A stretch of 38,425 nucleotides of DNA. Origin: Desulfobulbus sp. (GTDB taxonomy: Bacteria; Desulfobacterota; Desulfobulbia; Desulfobulbales; Desulfobulbaceae). A program made the position numbers and the translations under genes. Below, piece after piece: positions 28,045 to 35,454 of the stretch. The notes beneath the pieces were generated by a model. It made no database searches and was not told the origin of the DNA. It saw nothing but the letters and a program-made list of their open reading frames with translations. The stretch is taken from NCBI GenBank assembly GCA_003604995.1, contig QZJD01000010.1, forward strand, positions 1 through 38,425, in the 5' to 3' direction. How positions within the stretch are numbered: the first letter of the stretch is position 1; every line of letters begins with the position of its first letter.

Positions 28045-29232
28045 TCAGCCCGCCCTGGCAAACACAAAAAGGTTGCCTTTGATCCGGCGGTCTCCTTCCC
28101 GGCGGATAGCCGCCGGCGAGAAGCGTAGCTCGAGCCAGCCATGCTCTCCGGCCGTTTCCCGGACGTAGTCGGGATGATGGGCGTAGCGGCCGGTGGTCTG
28201 GATGATCCAGCCTGATGTTGCAGCCAGTTCCGTGGACACACAGAAGAACGCATCTTGCGTGGCCCGCCCTGCCGCGGCAGCGAACAGGGGGCGAAGGTCG
28301 CCGAGGTAGATCAGCACGTCGGTGGCGATGAACAGATCAAAAAGTTGGGAGGTGTGATGCAGAAAGGTGATGATTTCCTCATGGTGGAGGAGGTCATAGA
28401 TTTGTTTTTCGCCGGCCCGTTCAATCATCCCCGCGGCAAGATCGACCCCGGACAGCAATCGGCAGACGGAGCGGAACGATCCACCGGCCAGCCCGGTCCC
28501 GCAACCCAGATCCAGGGCATGGTCCAGGTATCTCTTGTTTCGAGGCGCGGCGTCGAACAAGACCCGCATGTCAAGGTGGAGAGTGTATTCCAGATCCCGG
28601 GTGAGGTTCTCTTCAAAGGTGGCGCTGTAATGGTCGAAGAGGGAGCGGATGTATTCCCGGGGCGGGACCGCCACCGGGGTGCCGACGAGGACGGCATGCA
28701 TGTACCGGGCGGAGGCATGGTCCGGATCCAGCCGCAGAATCTCGCCGTACGCCTCACGTGCCGCATCGTATTCGCCCAGCAGATGATGAAGGTAGGCCAG
28801 GTTGTTGAGAGCCGGGAGATGACCCGGGGTCAGGCCGGCGAGTTCCGCAAAGATGTCCCGGCCCTGTTCCAGCTCGCCCGCGTCCCGATAGCAGCAGCCC
28901 AGGTTGTAGCGGATGTCCGGATCGGCGGGAGCCAGGGTCAGGGCCTGCCGGTAGGCGACCTCCGCCTCGACGTATCGGTGGTCTTTTTTGCAGGCCAGGC
29001 CGAGATTGTACAGAATGTCCGGATCGGCGGGGCAGAGTATTGCGGCCTGCCGACAGGCGTTGATCGCGAGACCGAATTGGCCGTTTTCATAATACGCCAG
29101 CCCCAGATTGTAGTGGACCTCGGCAACCTCGGGCGTAAGGCCGGCGACCAGGGAATAGCTGCGGATGGCCTCCGGCAGCAATCCCTGCCGGTGCAGCCGG
29201 ATGGCCTCCTGATAGAGGGTGTCAAGGTTCAA
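28045..29232 (-). CDS. TPR-repeat protein fused to a SAM-dependent methyltransferase
   Basis: This 395-residue cytosolic protein has about five tetratricopeptide repeats in residues 1-190 (YNLGLAYYENGQFGLAI, YNLGLACKKDHRYVEAE, YNLGCCYRDAGELEQGR). They are followed by a class I methyltransferase with motif I DLGCGTGLAGG near 245 and a second acidic strand (SGVDLAAGMIERA). Similar TPR-methyltransferase fusions are usually annotated only as predicted methyltransferases (BioC-like or contactin-associated); the substrate is unknown. The only fitting start is TTG 29232, with a weak ribosome site. It lies 26 bases after the radical SAM gene and is the last of a three-gene set with it and a deaminase. 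Confidence 0.85.
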   Translation of the reverse strand: MNLDTLYQEAIRLHRQGLLPEAIRSYSLVAGLTPEVAEVHYNLGLAYYENGQFGLAINACRQAAILCPADPDILYNLGLACKKDHRYVEAEVAYRQALTLAPADPDIRYNLGCCYRDAGELEQGRDIFAELAGLTPGHLPALNNLAYLHHLLGEYDAAREAYGEILRLDPDHASARYMHAVLVGTPVAVPPREYIRSLFDHYSATFEENLTRDLEYTLHLDMRVLFDAAPRNKRYLDHALDLGCGTGLAGGSFRSVCRLLSGVDLAAGMIERAGEKQIYDLLHHEEIITFLHHTSQLFDLFIATDVLIYLGDLRPLFAAAAGRATQDAFFCVSTELAATSGWIIQTTGRYAHHPDYVRETAGEHGWLELRFSPAAIRREGDRRIKGNLFVFARAG

Positions 29233-29258
29233 TGCGTTTTTGTCTGCTGCCCATGAGG

Positions 29259-30287
29259 TTACTTTCGGCGCTCGGGGACGATTTCCTGTTTGAGCAGACA
29301 GCAGGAGATCCGGTGCCGGGGCCGGCCGTCGGCGAAATATTCGATGTTGTCCGGTTGCAGCAGCTTGTTCATCACGCAGCCTTCCGGGATGTCCAAGGTG
29401 AAAAGACGGTCTTCGTTCACCCCCTCCCTGCGCAGCAGCCGGTTGTCCCGGATCTCAAAGCTGTGCAGGGGATAATCCTCGCAGAGCGGGCACTGATAGA
29501 CCCTGCCGTTGGGAAAGATGAAGTAGTTTTCCGCGACCCGGCCGGCGCAATGAAAAATCTCATCCTGCTCAAGAAACACCTTGGGAAAGGTCACATGCAG
29601 TCCCAGACGCGCCGCCTCCCTTGCCACCGGCGGCACGATGTGCAGCCAGCGGGCGGGGTCCACCTGCCAGCCGTGCCCCTGACCTTTTCCGGTGGCCGGC
29701 TTGCCGCGCAGGCCGATCACCTGGATGAAAAAGCGCCTGACCCCCAGATCGGCGAGCAGGGGGGGCATCCGGTGCAGGTGGTCGATGTTGCGGCTGGAGA
29801 CGGTGTAAATGACGCTGGTGTTGAAGCCTCCGGCCACGGCCCGGTGTACGCCCGCGGTGCAGGTTTCGAACACTCCTTCCCCGCGCAGCGGATCATTGAC
29901 TGCCGCGTCCGGTCCGTCCAGACTGAAGCTCAGATAGTCAAGTTCCGCCGGGGTGACCCGTGCCAGCAGGTTGTGGAAAAGATAGCCGTTGGAATCCACG
30001 GTGACCGCGTAGCGGAGGGATTTGGCCGCGCGAATGATCTCGGCCAGGTCGGGGTGCAGGGTGGGTTCGCCGCCGAGCAGTACCAGGTTGGACTCCTTTT
30101 CCGGCCGGGCGAAGAGGCGCAGCCAGGCGATGGCCGTTTCCCTGGGCAGGGTGGCGGTGCCGTGCTGGGCAGGATTGATGTAGCAGTGGCGGCAAGAGAG
30201 GTTGCAGGCGGTGAGCAGGTGCAGGAAGACGTTGCGCTCCCCTTCCTTGAAGCCCACTGTCCGGGCGGTCAGATCGCGGTCGCTCAC
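29259..30287 (-). CDS. Radical SAM protein with cysteine-rich C-terminal region
   Basis: This 342-residue radical SAM enzyme has cluster cysteines Cys28, Cys32 and Cys35 in CNLSCRHC, the SAM-binding GGEP motif (LLGGEPTLHP) and a TIM-barrel body. The C-terminal third has further cysteines (FHCAGR, YQCPLCEDYP, GCVMN, SCCLL) in an arrangement like SPASM/twitch auxiliary-cluster proteins such as the AlbA/PqqE and heme-d1 related groups. The reaction is unknown. It overlaps the deaminase gene by 4 bases (ATGA), so the two are translationally coupled, and the TPR-methyltransferase follows. Peptide modification or nucleoside-derived cofactor chemistry are both possible; no precursor peptide gene was seen next to it. 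Confidence 0.9.
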   Translation of the reverse strand: MSDRDLTARTVGFKEGERNVFLHLLTACNLSCRHCYINPAQHGTATLPRETAIAWLRLFARPEKESNLVLLGGEPTLHPDLAEIIRAAKSLRYAVTVDSNGYLFHNLLARVTPAELDYLSFSLDGPDAAVNDPLRGEGVFETCTAGVHRAVAGGFNTSVIYTVSSRNIDHLHRMPPLLADLGVRRFFIQVIGLRGKPATGKGQGHGWQVDPARWLHIVPPVAREAARLGLHVTFPKVFLEQDEIFHCAGRVAENYFIFPNGRVYQCPLCEDYPLHSFEIRDNRLLRREGVNEDRLFTLDIPEGCVMNKLLQPDNIEYFADGRPRHRISCCLLKQEIVPERRK

Positions 30288-30793
30288 GGCGCGATTTCCT
30301 GGGCCAGGGTGTAGCGGGCGAGCGAACTGTCCTCCCAGTAGCTGTAGCGACGGAAAAATTCCTGGAACAGAGCAAGGCTTTCCGCGCGCAGGACGCCGGG
30401 AGTAAGCTCCACCCGCATCCCGGTATAGAGTTCGGGCAGTTGCGAAAGCGCAAGCGAGGTACCGCCGCCCATCACGTCCTCATAGGCCCAGACGAAGCGG
30501 CGGATGCCGGAGAGGAGCAGGGTGGCAAAGCACATTAGGCAGGGCTCCATGGTCGAGTAGACGGTGATTTGTCGGCAGTCATAGCCGGGCTTGGCCTGGA
30601 GCAGCGAACGCAGGGCAAGGATTTCCGCATGGTCGAGTTCGTTGGCGGCAGCGCCGGCGCTGTTGCGCCGGCCGGCGCTCGCCAGCACCCTGTCTCCTTC
30701 AACCAGGACGCAGCCCACCGGGAATTCGCCGGAGGCCAGGGCGGCGGCAGCCTCGGTCAGGGCCTGCCGCATGAAATGCCGGTGTTGTTCCAT
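30284..30793 (-). CDS. Cytidine/deoxycytidylate-type nucleoside deaminase
   Basis: This 169-residue zinc deaminase of the CDA fold has the catalytic His-Ala-Glu (DHAEILALRS) and zinc cysteines in EPCLMCFATLL, with FPVGCVLV upstream. It resembles TadA and guanine deaminase relatives, but its C terminus (YSYWEDSSLARYTLAQEI) is longer than in TadA, so a role outside tRNA editing is likely. ATG 30793 was chosen over TTG 30796. It is the first gene of the set and overlaps the radical SAM gene by 4 bases. The free base or nucleoside acted on is not known. Confidence 0.88.
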   Translation of the reverse strand: MEQHRHFMRQALTEAAAALASGEFPVGCVLVEGDRVLASAGRRNSAGAAANELDHAEILALRSLLQAKPGYDCRQITVYSTMEPCLMCFATLLLSGIRRFVWAYEDVMGGGTSLALSQLPELYTGMRVELTPGVLRAESLALFQEFFRRYSYWEDSSLARYTLAQEIAP

Positions 30794-30979
30794 CAATCAA
30801 TTCCATCCATGCAAACCATGATACCCTCGCAAAAAACACAACACCGCCAGCCCGGTCAGCTTATGGATATACCACGGTCAGGGCGCAGTGTCAAAAAAGA
30901 GGGGGCGAAGCAGGGCCCGGAGCACTTTTGCGCCGGGCAATGTTCGCGATCCGACGGAGCGGGACATCCCATGAAACTG

Positions 30980-31007
30980 TTGTCATGTCCGATGAACGCT
31001 GTATATT
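30980..31007 (+). promoter_or_regulatory. Sigma70-type promoter before the S4-domain gene
   Basis: TTGTCA (30980-30985) and TATATT (31002-31007) are separated by 16 bases and end about 40 bases before the S4-domain start. Both boxes are close to consensus. The rest of the divergent 255-base gap between the deaminase and S4 genes shows no further gene. Confidence 0.5.
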
Positions 31008-31048
31008 GGAGGACGAGAGGATGGTAATACACCAGTGAGGTGTCCGGC

Positions 31049-31303
31049 ATGACGCAAAAAGACCCTGGCCGTATTGTTCGCATTGCCCGGGAACCCATCG
31101 AACTGTATCAGCTGCTCAAGCTCGCGGAACTTGCGGCCAGCGGCGGCGAGGCTAAATTTGCCATCGCCCGGGGGCAGGTGCGGGTCAATGGGCTTGTGGA
31201 AACCCGGAAACGGAACAAAATTCGGAGCGGCGATCTGGTGGAATTCGCAGGTGAGAGACTTCAGGTCGCCGGCCCGGAGGCTGGAGTCGAGGTGAAACCG
31301 TAA
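31049..31303 (+). CDS. S4-domain RNA-binding protein (YbcJ-like)
   Basis: This 84-residue small protein is made almost entirely of one S4 RNA-binding domain: ELYQLLKLAELAASGGEAK, then the turn VRVNGLVETRKRNKIRSGD, then VEFAGERLQVA. YbcJ-like proteins are thought to bind structured RNA, with poorly known targets. ATG 31049 follows GTGAGGTG at seven bases and is preferred to GTG 31040. A good promoter lies just upstream. The secreted small protein follows 22 bases later behind its own strong ribosome site and is probably on the same message. Confidence 0.88.
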   Translation: MTQKDPGRIVRIAREPIELYQLLKLAELAASGGEAKFAIARGQVRVNGLVETRKRNKIRSGDLVEFAGERLQVAGPEAGVEVKP

Positions 31304-31325
31304 ATATATTGAGGAGGTTATTGTG

Positions 31326-31727
31326 ATGAAGATTGCCGTGTTGCTGGCCATGGCCCTGTTGCCGACGATGGCCATCGCCCAGGCCCCCGGAATGATGGGG
31401 CAGGCGGAAATGGAGAACTACATGCAGGTGATGCAGGAAATGCAGGCCTGCATGGAGAAGGTGGACCGCGCCGAAATGGCGGCCTTTGAAAAACGTTCCG
31501 AGGAGTTCGATGCCGAAATCGACCGGCTCTGCGCCGAGGGCAAACGTGACGAGGCTCAGAAAAAGGCCATGGCGTACGGCAAGGAGCTTGCCGACAATCC
31601 GGCGGTGCAGCAGATGAAAAAGTGCAGCGAAAAAGCGGTCAGCATGATGCCGAAAGGGGAGCAGTCATTCATGGAGGACTTTGATTTCACGAGCCACCAT
31701 GTCTGCGACGAGTTTGAGGAGGAATAG
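31326..31727 (+). CDS. Small secreted or periplasmic cysteine-containing protein, unknown
   Basis: This 133-residue protein has a clear Sec signal peptide (MKIAVLLAMALLPTMAIAQA, cleavage likely after AIA or AQA). The mature part is helical, rich in Met, Glu and Lys, and has four cysteines (QACMEK, LCAEG, KKCSEK, HVCDEF) that could form two disulfides. I do not recognise the family. GAGGAGGTT precedes ATG 31326 at about seven bases; GTG 31323 is also in frame. It ends two bases before the end of the converging FmdB-type gene. The pairing with an S4 RNA-binding protein has no evident functional meaning. Confidence 0.8.
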   Translation: MKIAVLLAMALLPTMAIAQAPGMMGQAEMENYMQVMQEMQACMEKVDRAEMAAFEKRSEEFDAEIDRLCAEGKRDEAQKKAMAYGKELADNPAVQQMKKCSEKAVSMMPKGEQSFMEDFDFTSHHVCDEFEEE

Positions 31728-31729
31728 GG

Positions 31730-32224
31730 TTACAGTTCGTAGAGCGTTTCGTCACGAAGCGTTGGCTTTTTGCCGCCGCGCCCTTTTTTCCTGAGTTCCG
31801 CGAGGGAAAAGGGGGCATCGCCTTCCAGCAGGTCGCCCATGTCCTGCTCCACTGCCTCAGGGTTCTCGCCCGCCTCCAGGCGGGCCAGGGCTTCCTCCAT
31901 GTGGTCCCCCAGGGAAAGCCCGGTCTTTTCCGAGAATTTGCGCATGAGGTTGGCCATTTGCCGGGGATCGTCCTCATTGATATTTTCCGCCTCCCGCATC
32001 AGTCCGGCCATGGCCTGCTCCATTTTAGCCTCGTCCATGCCCGCCAGCGGGTCGTCGTCGCCGCTCTCCTTCGCCTTGCCGATGGTGGCGAAGGTCGAAG
32101 GGATCCGCTGGATCTTTTCGCGGCCGCAGCGGGGGCAGTCCGGCCGCTTCTCCGTATTGATCCGCGCGGAAAAGAAGTTGAAGATCGTGTTGCAGTCCTG
32201 GCAGAAGAATTCGTAGATGGGCAT
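31730..32224 (-). CDS. FmdB-type zinc ribbon protein
   Basis: This 164-residue protein has the family start MPIYEFFCQDCNTIFNFF followed by a second CPRCG pair, giving a four-cysteine zinc ribbon in residues 1-45. The rest is acidic and helical, low in complexity, ending in a Gly/Lys-rich stretch. FmdB proteins are annotated as putative regulators, but direct function is poorly shown. The start is certain from the conserved N terminus. Directly upstream of the ATG there is no purine ribosome site, only the C-rich face of the 8-base repeat array, so its native leader appears to have been replaced. Expression would depend on read-through or on leader-independent initiation. Confidence 0.88.
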   Translation of the reverse strand: MPIYEFFCQDCNTIFNFFSARINTEKRPDCPRCGREKIQRIPSTFATIGKAKESGDDDPLAGMDEAKMEQAMAGLMREAENINEDDPRQMANLMRKFSEKTGLSLGDHMEEALARLEAGENPEAVEQDMGDLLEGDAPFSLAELRKKGRGGKKPTLRDETLYEL

Positions 32225-32226
32225 TT

Positions 32227-32330
32227 TTTAGGGGTTTAGGATTTTAGGATTTTAGGGGTTTAGGGGATTAGGGGCTTAGGGGTTTAGGGGATTAGGGGCT
32301 TAGGGGTTTAGGGGATTAGGGATATAGGGG
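32227..32330. repeat. Left telomere-like array, 8-base units (NTTAGGGG)
   Basis: About 13 units read TTTAGGGG, ATTAGGGG, CTTAGGGG or degraded forms on the + strand. From 32259 to 32330 they form a higher-order 24-base repeat (T-, A-, then CTTAGGGG) in three copies, the last degraded. The array abuts the FmdB-type start codon and has runs of four Gs suited to G-quadruplex formation. Confidence 0.95.
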
Positions 32331-32361
32331 CTGTAAATTGAAAGGTTTTGCATTCGATGCA

Positions 32362-32718
32362 TTATGTTTTTCTCTTTGATCGAAGAAGGGCGCTCAAAAC
32401 CTTTTCTGTTTCAATGAGTTTTGCTTCGCAACCAGATGAATTATCATCAATTAAATACCCCAGGCGTCGAGACAGGTCAAATTGATAATGCAGTTCTTTC
32501 AATGAACCCAAGGCTATTTCGAGGAAGCGAATATACTCGGTCTGGCTTTTTCGCGCACATCCTTCGACAATATTTGAGGGGATCGAAACCGCCGCTCTTC
32601 TCATTTGCGAAACCAATCCGTATTTTTCCTCTTCAGAAAATCGCCTGGTAGCCTGATATATCAGAAGAACTACTTCGTCAGCCAAGCCGAATGCCTTGAG
32701 TCGGGTATGATCACGCAC
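32362..32718 (-). CDS. Four-helix-bundle protein of the S23/IVP family (Avd-like fold)
   Basis: This 118-residue protein has the family hallmark EEKYGLVSQMRRAAVSIPSN followed by IVEGCARKS and EYIRFLEIALGSLKELHYQ. The family includes proteins encoded in intervening sequences of 23S rRNA and is related in fold to the Avd protein of diversity-generating retroelements; these form basic pentamers that bind nucleic acid. No reverse transcriptase or variable repeat is nearby, so a retroelement role is not supported here. The start is GTG 32718, and its ribosome site (GGGGAG) is the last unit of the right array. The gene is visibly poorer in GC than aroB and the FmdB gene, suggesting recent arrival. 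A small TGCAT-TCG-ATGCA hairpin follows the stop. Confidence 0.92.
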   Translation of the reverse strand: MRDHTRLKAFGLADEVVLLIYQATRRFSEEEKYGLVSQMRRAAVSIPSNIVEGCARKSQTEYIRFLEIALGSLKELHYQFDLSRRLGYLIDDNSSGCEAKLIETEKVLSALLRSKRKT

Positions 32719-32726
32719 AGAACTGC

Positions 32727-32846
32727 TCCCCTAACCCCCTAACCCCCTAACCCCCTAACCCCCTAACCCCCTAAACTCCTAAACCCCTAAACTCCTAAAC
32801 CCCTAAACACCTAAACCCCTAAACTCCTAAACCCCTAAACTCCTAA
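32727..32846. repeat. Right telomere-like array, fifteen 8-base units (CCCCTAA type)
   Basis: Fifteen contiguous units are present on the + strand: one TCCCCTAA, five CCCCCTAA, then nine units largely alternating ACTCCTAA and ACCCCTAA (one ACACCTAA). The outer end overlaps the aroB coding sequence: its last three codons (Leu-Gly-Val) and the TAG stop lie within the array. Because 8 is not a multiple of 3, the TAG of the repeat falls in every frame. Confidence 0.95.
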
Positions 32847-33929
32847 AATCCAATCAACATCCTCCTCGGCAACCTGATCGGTGATGGTCACCTTGCCGAT
32901 CTCGGTGGGCAGGACGAAAAAGACCCGGCCGGCCACTGTTTTCTTGTCCGTCTGGAGATAGTCCTTGATACGCTGGCGATCCAGGTCGGGGGGGATGGTG
33001 TCCGGCATGCCGAAGTCGCGGAGCAGCTGCTTGAGCCGTTCCGCCGCGGCCGCGGGGAAATGCCCGGTGCGGACGGCAAGATCAGCGACCGCGGCCATGC
33101 CCATCGCCACGGCCAGACCGTGGATCAGCGTGAAATCCGAGGCGGCCTCGATGGCGTGGCCGATGGTATGGCCGAAATTGAGGATGCGCCGCAGGTCGCC
33201 CTCCCGTTCATCACGGGTCACGACCCAGGCCTTGATCTCGCAGCAGCGGGCGATCATGCCGGGAATGATATCTTCATCGAGTTCCAGGATCGGCCCTCGC
33301 TTTTTTTCCAGAAAACGGAAAAAGTCGGCGTCACCGATCACGCCGTACTTGATTACCTCGGCGAGCCCGCCCAGCAATTCCTGGCGAGGCAGGGTCTGCA
33401 ACACCTCGGTGTCGATATATACGGCTCGCGGCTGATAGAAGGTGCCCACCAGGTTTTTCCCCTCGGGGATGTCTACGCCGGTCTTGCCTCCCACGGAGCT
33501 GTCCACCTGCGCCAGCAGGGTGGTCGGCACCTGGACAAAGGGGATCCCCCGCATGTACACCGAGGCCAGAAAACCGGTCAGGTCGCCGGTCACCCCGCCG
33601 CCCAGGGCAATGAGGCCGTCCTTGCGGTCAAAACCCGCCCGGGCCAGTTCGCTGGCCAGTGCGGCCAGGGTCCGCAGGTTTTTGCTTTCTTCGCCGCGCG
33701 GGAAGGTGATCAGCTCGGATTTGAGCCCGGCCGAGGTCAGCCCGTTCTGCAGCCGGTCGCCGTAGAGATCGGCCACATGATCGTCGCTGATCACCGCGTA
33801 CCGTTTCGCGATCTTTTTCTGCCGGAGGTCTTCACCGATCCGGGCAAGCTGGCCCTTTTCTATGCGGATGGGATAGCTCCGCTCCCCCAGCCCGACCTGA
33901 ACCACTTTGTGTGCTTTCTGTTTGCTCAT
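32835..33929 (-). CDS. aroB: 3-dehydroquinate synthase
   Basis: This 364-residue enzyme of the shikimate pathway converts DAHP to 3-dehydroquinate with NAD and a divalent metal. Visible motifs are the NAD-binding GGGVTGDLTGF, PTTLLAQVDSSVGGKTGVD, and metal-ligand segments NFGHTIGHAIE and HGLAVAMGM. A GGAG box five bases before ATG 33929 supports the start. Upstream lies the intrinsic terminator of sat, so aroB probably has its own weak promoter or relies on read-through. The 3' end is odd: the final codons ATT TTA GGA GTT and the TAG stop come from the telomere-like array, so the original C terminus may have been cut or changed by a few residues. Confidence 0.97.
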   Translation of the reverse strand: MSKQKAHKVVQVGLGERSYPIRIEKGQLARIGEDLRQKKIAKRYAVISDDHVADLYGDRLQNGLTSAGLKSELITFPRGEESKNLRTLAALASELARAGFDRKDGLIALGGGVTGDLTGFLASVYMRGIPFVQVPTTLLAQVDSSVGGKTGVDIPEGKNLVGTFYQPRAVYIDTEVLQTLPRQELLGGLAEVIKYGVIGDADFFRFLEKKRGPILELDEDIIPGMIARCCEIKAWVVTRDEREGDLRRILNFGHTIGHAIEAASDFTLIHGLAVAMGMAAVADLAVRTGHFPAAAAERLKQLLRDFGMPDTIPPDLDRQRIKDYLQTDKKTVAGRVFFVLPTEIGKVTITDQVAEEDVDWILGV

Positions 33930-33943
33930 GGCGCTCCATAGTC

Positions 33944-33983
33944 AATAAAAAAGGGAGGTGCCCCGCCAGCGGAGCATCTCCCT
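33944..33983 (-). terminator. Intrinsic terminator of the sat gene
   Basis: On the - strand GGGAGATGCTCCGC pairs with GGGGCACCTCCC across a TGGC-type loop, with one mismatch and one G-T pair, and is followed by TTTTTTATT. It lies between the sat stop and the aroB start. A smaller CTCAG/CTGAG hairpin (33994-34008) spans the sat 3' end. Confidence 0.85.
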
Positions 33984-34010
33984 TGAACCGTACACTCAGA
34001 AGAACTGAGC

Positions 34011-35291
34011 TTACATCTTGGTCGCCGCTGCGTGGCTCTGCATCTTGATCTCAACCTTTTCGGTGAGACCCTCGTAGTACGCACGCAGGATGGTCAGGAC
34101 TTCCTCGCGGCCGAAGTGATCCGGAACCTCGGCGCCTTCTGACAGTGCCTTGCGGAGCTTGGTGCCGGACAGAACGACGCGGCTTTCCTTCTTGTGCGGG
34201 CAGGTGCGCAGCGATGCCATGCCGTCGCACTCGAAGCAGTAGAAGGTCCAGTCGATCTTCATCGGCTTGCAGAGCAGGTCTTTGCTGGAGTCGCCGGTTA
34301 CCGGGATGCGGTCGAAAATTTCCTGGGCCTCGAACAGACCGTAGAAGTCGCCGACGCCGGCATGGTCGCGGCCGATCAGCATGTTGTTCACGCCGTAGTT
34401 CTGGCGGAAGGTCGCATGGAGCAGTGCCTCACGGGGACCGGCGTAGCGCATGTCGAGCGGGTAGCCGGCCTGGACCACGTGATCCTTGACAAAGTATTTT
34501 TCCACCAGAGTGTCGATGCACTTCACGCGGACATCTGCCGGGATATCGCCTTTTTTCAGGTTGCCGATCAGGGAGTGGATCAGCACGCCGTCGCACACCT
34601 CGATGGCGATCTTGGCCAGGAACTCGTGGGAGCGGTGCATGGGGTTACGCAGCTGCAGGGCGGCGACGTTGGCCCAGCCGCGGTCGTCGAACATGCGGCG
34701 GACCTGCGCCGGACGCAGATAAACGCCGGAATACTCTTTCGGATACTCACCCTCGGAAACCACCTTTACCCGGCCGGCGAGGTTAAATTCCTTCTGGGCC
34801 ATGACCATCTTGACGCCGGGGTGATCTTCCATGGCGATCTTCCAGAACTTGTCATCGGCGGACTCTTCGCCTTTGCCCTTGAAGACCTTCTCGCATTCCC
34901 ACTTCTTGTCGGCCTCGGTCATCTCATATTTTTCGGCGATCTTCATGGTGGCGTAAATCTCGCCCTTGTTCACCAGAGCGATCTCATCACCGACCTTGAT
35001 GGAATCGGCATCGGCCTTGGTCACATCCAGGGTGATCGGAACGGGCCAGAAGGTGCCGTCGGCCATCTGGAAATTCTCGCAGACGCCCTTCCAGTCAGCC
35101 CTGGTCATGAAGCCGTCCAGCGGTGAGAAGCCGCCGATGCCCATCATGATCAGGTCGCCCTTGGCGCGGTCGCTGACATTGATCTGCTTCAGGGTTTTCG
35201 CCCTTGCCAATTCCGCTTCACGCTCTGATCCGGCGAGCAAGGCACATACGAGACCTCTTCCACCATGCGGTGGTACCAGCTTTGAAAACAT
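34011..35291 (-). CDS. sat: Sulfate adenylyltransferase (ATP sulfurylase), dissimilatory type
   Basis: This 426-residue enzyme activates sulfate to adenosine 5'-phosphosulfate, the first step of dissimilatory sulfate reduction. The nucleotide-binding [11 protein letters not shown] and [12 protein letters not shown] motifs are intact, and a cysteine set ([17 protein letters not shown]) matches the zinc site seen in sulfate-reducer and archaeal enzymes. The length and single-domain form (no APS kinase) fit Desulfobacterota. GAGGAAATT precedes the ATG. The leader is about 150 bases and AT-rich; a TATAAC at 35336-35341 (complement) could be a -10 box but has no good -35. A strong terminator follows. 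No apr, dsr or pyrophosphatase gene is adjacent. Confidence 0.97.
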   Translation of the reverse strand: MFSKLVPPHGGRGLVCALLAGSEREAELARAKTLKQINVSDRAKGDLIMMGIGGFSPLDGFMTRADWKGVCENFQMADGTFWPVPITLDVTKADADSIKVGDEIALVNKGEIYATMKIAEKYEMTEADKKWECEKVFKGKGEESADDKFWKIAMEDHPGVKMVMAQKEFNLAGRVKVVSEGEYPKEYSGVYLRPAQVRRMFDDRGWANVAALQLRNPMHRSHEFLAKIAIEVCDGVLIHSLIGNLKKGDIPADVRVKCIDTLVEKYFVKDHVVQAGYPLDMRYAGPREALLHATFRQNYGVNNMLIGRDHAGVGDFYGLFEAQEIFDRIPVTGDSSKDLLCKPMKIDWTFYCFECDGMASLRTCPHKKESRVVLSGTKLRKALSEGAEVPDHFGREEVLTILRAYYEGLTEKVEIKMQSHAAATKM

Positions 35292-35454
35292 AATTTCCTC
35301 TCTTTGTTAAATTACCGATAAAAAACGACCGACCCGTTATAGTCATCTGCTCATGAAATTTACGCCATGAACAGTTGGAGCAACCATCGGGAAATGAATC
35401 GTTATTCAGAAAGACACTGATATATATAGAGCCGTGACCGGAGATGTCAAGGAA

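Larger units (their letters stand above)
32227..32846 (-). mobile_element. Candidate IVS-like element: four-helix-bundle gene between inverted telomere-like arrays
   Basis: A 120-base array on the right (CCCCTAA face on the + strand) and a 104-base array on the left (TTAGGGG face) stand in opposite orientation around one S23/IVP-family gene. Both have an 8-base period, so a - strand transcript could fold into a long stem with the gene in the loop, the same topology as intervening sequences in 23S rRNA. The inside is AT-richer than the flanking genes, and both array outer edges run into neighbouring genes (end of aroB, start of the FmdB gene). Mobility is inferred; no target duplication or transposase is visible. 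Confidence 0.5.

Noticed and set aside
32362-32718. Diversity-generating retroelement (Avd gene)
   Set aside because: The protein is Avd-like in fold, but no reverse transcriptase, template repeat or variable repeat lies in the window.
32227-32846. CRISPR array
   Set aside because: The units are 8 bases long and contiguous, with no unique spacers and no cas genes, so they are tandem repeats.
35336-35364. Sat promoter with TATAAC on the - strand
   Set aside because: The -10-like box is reasonable, but no acceptable -35 lies 16-18 bases upstream, so it is mentioned only in the sat entry.
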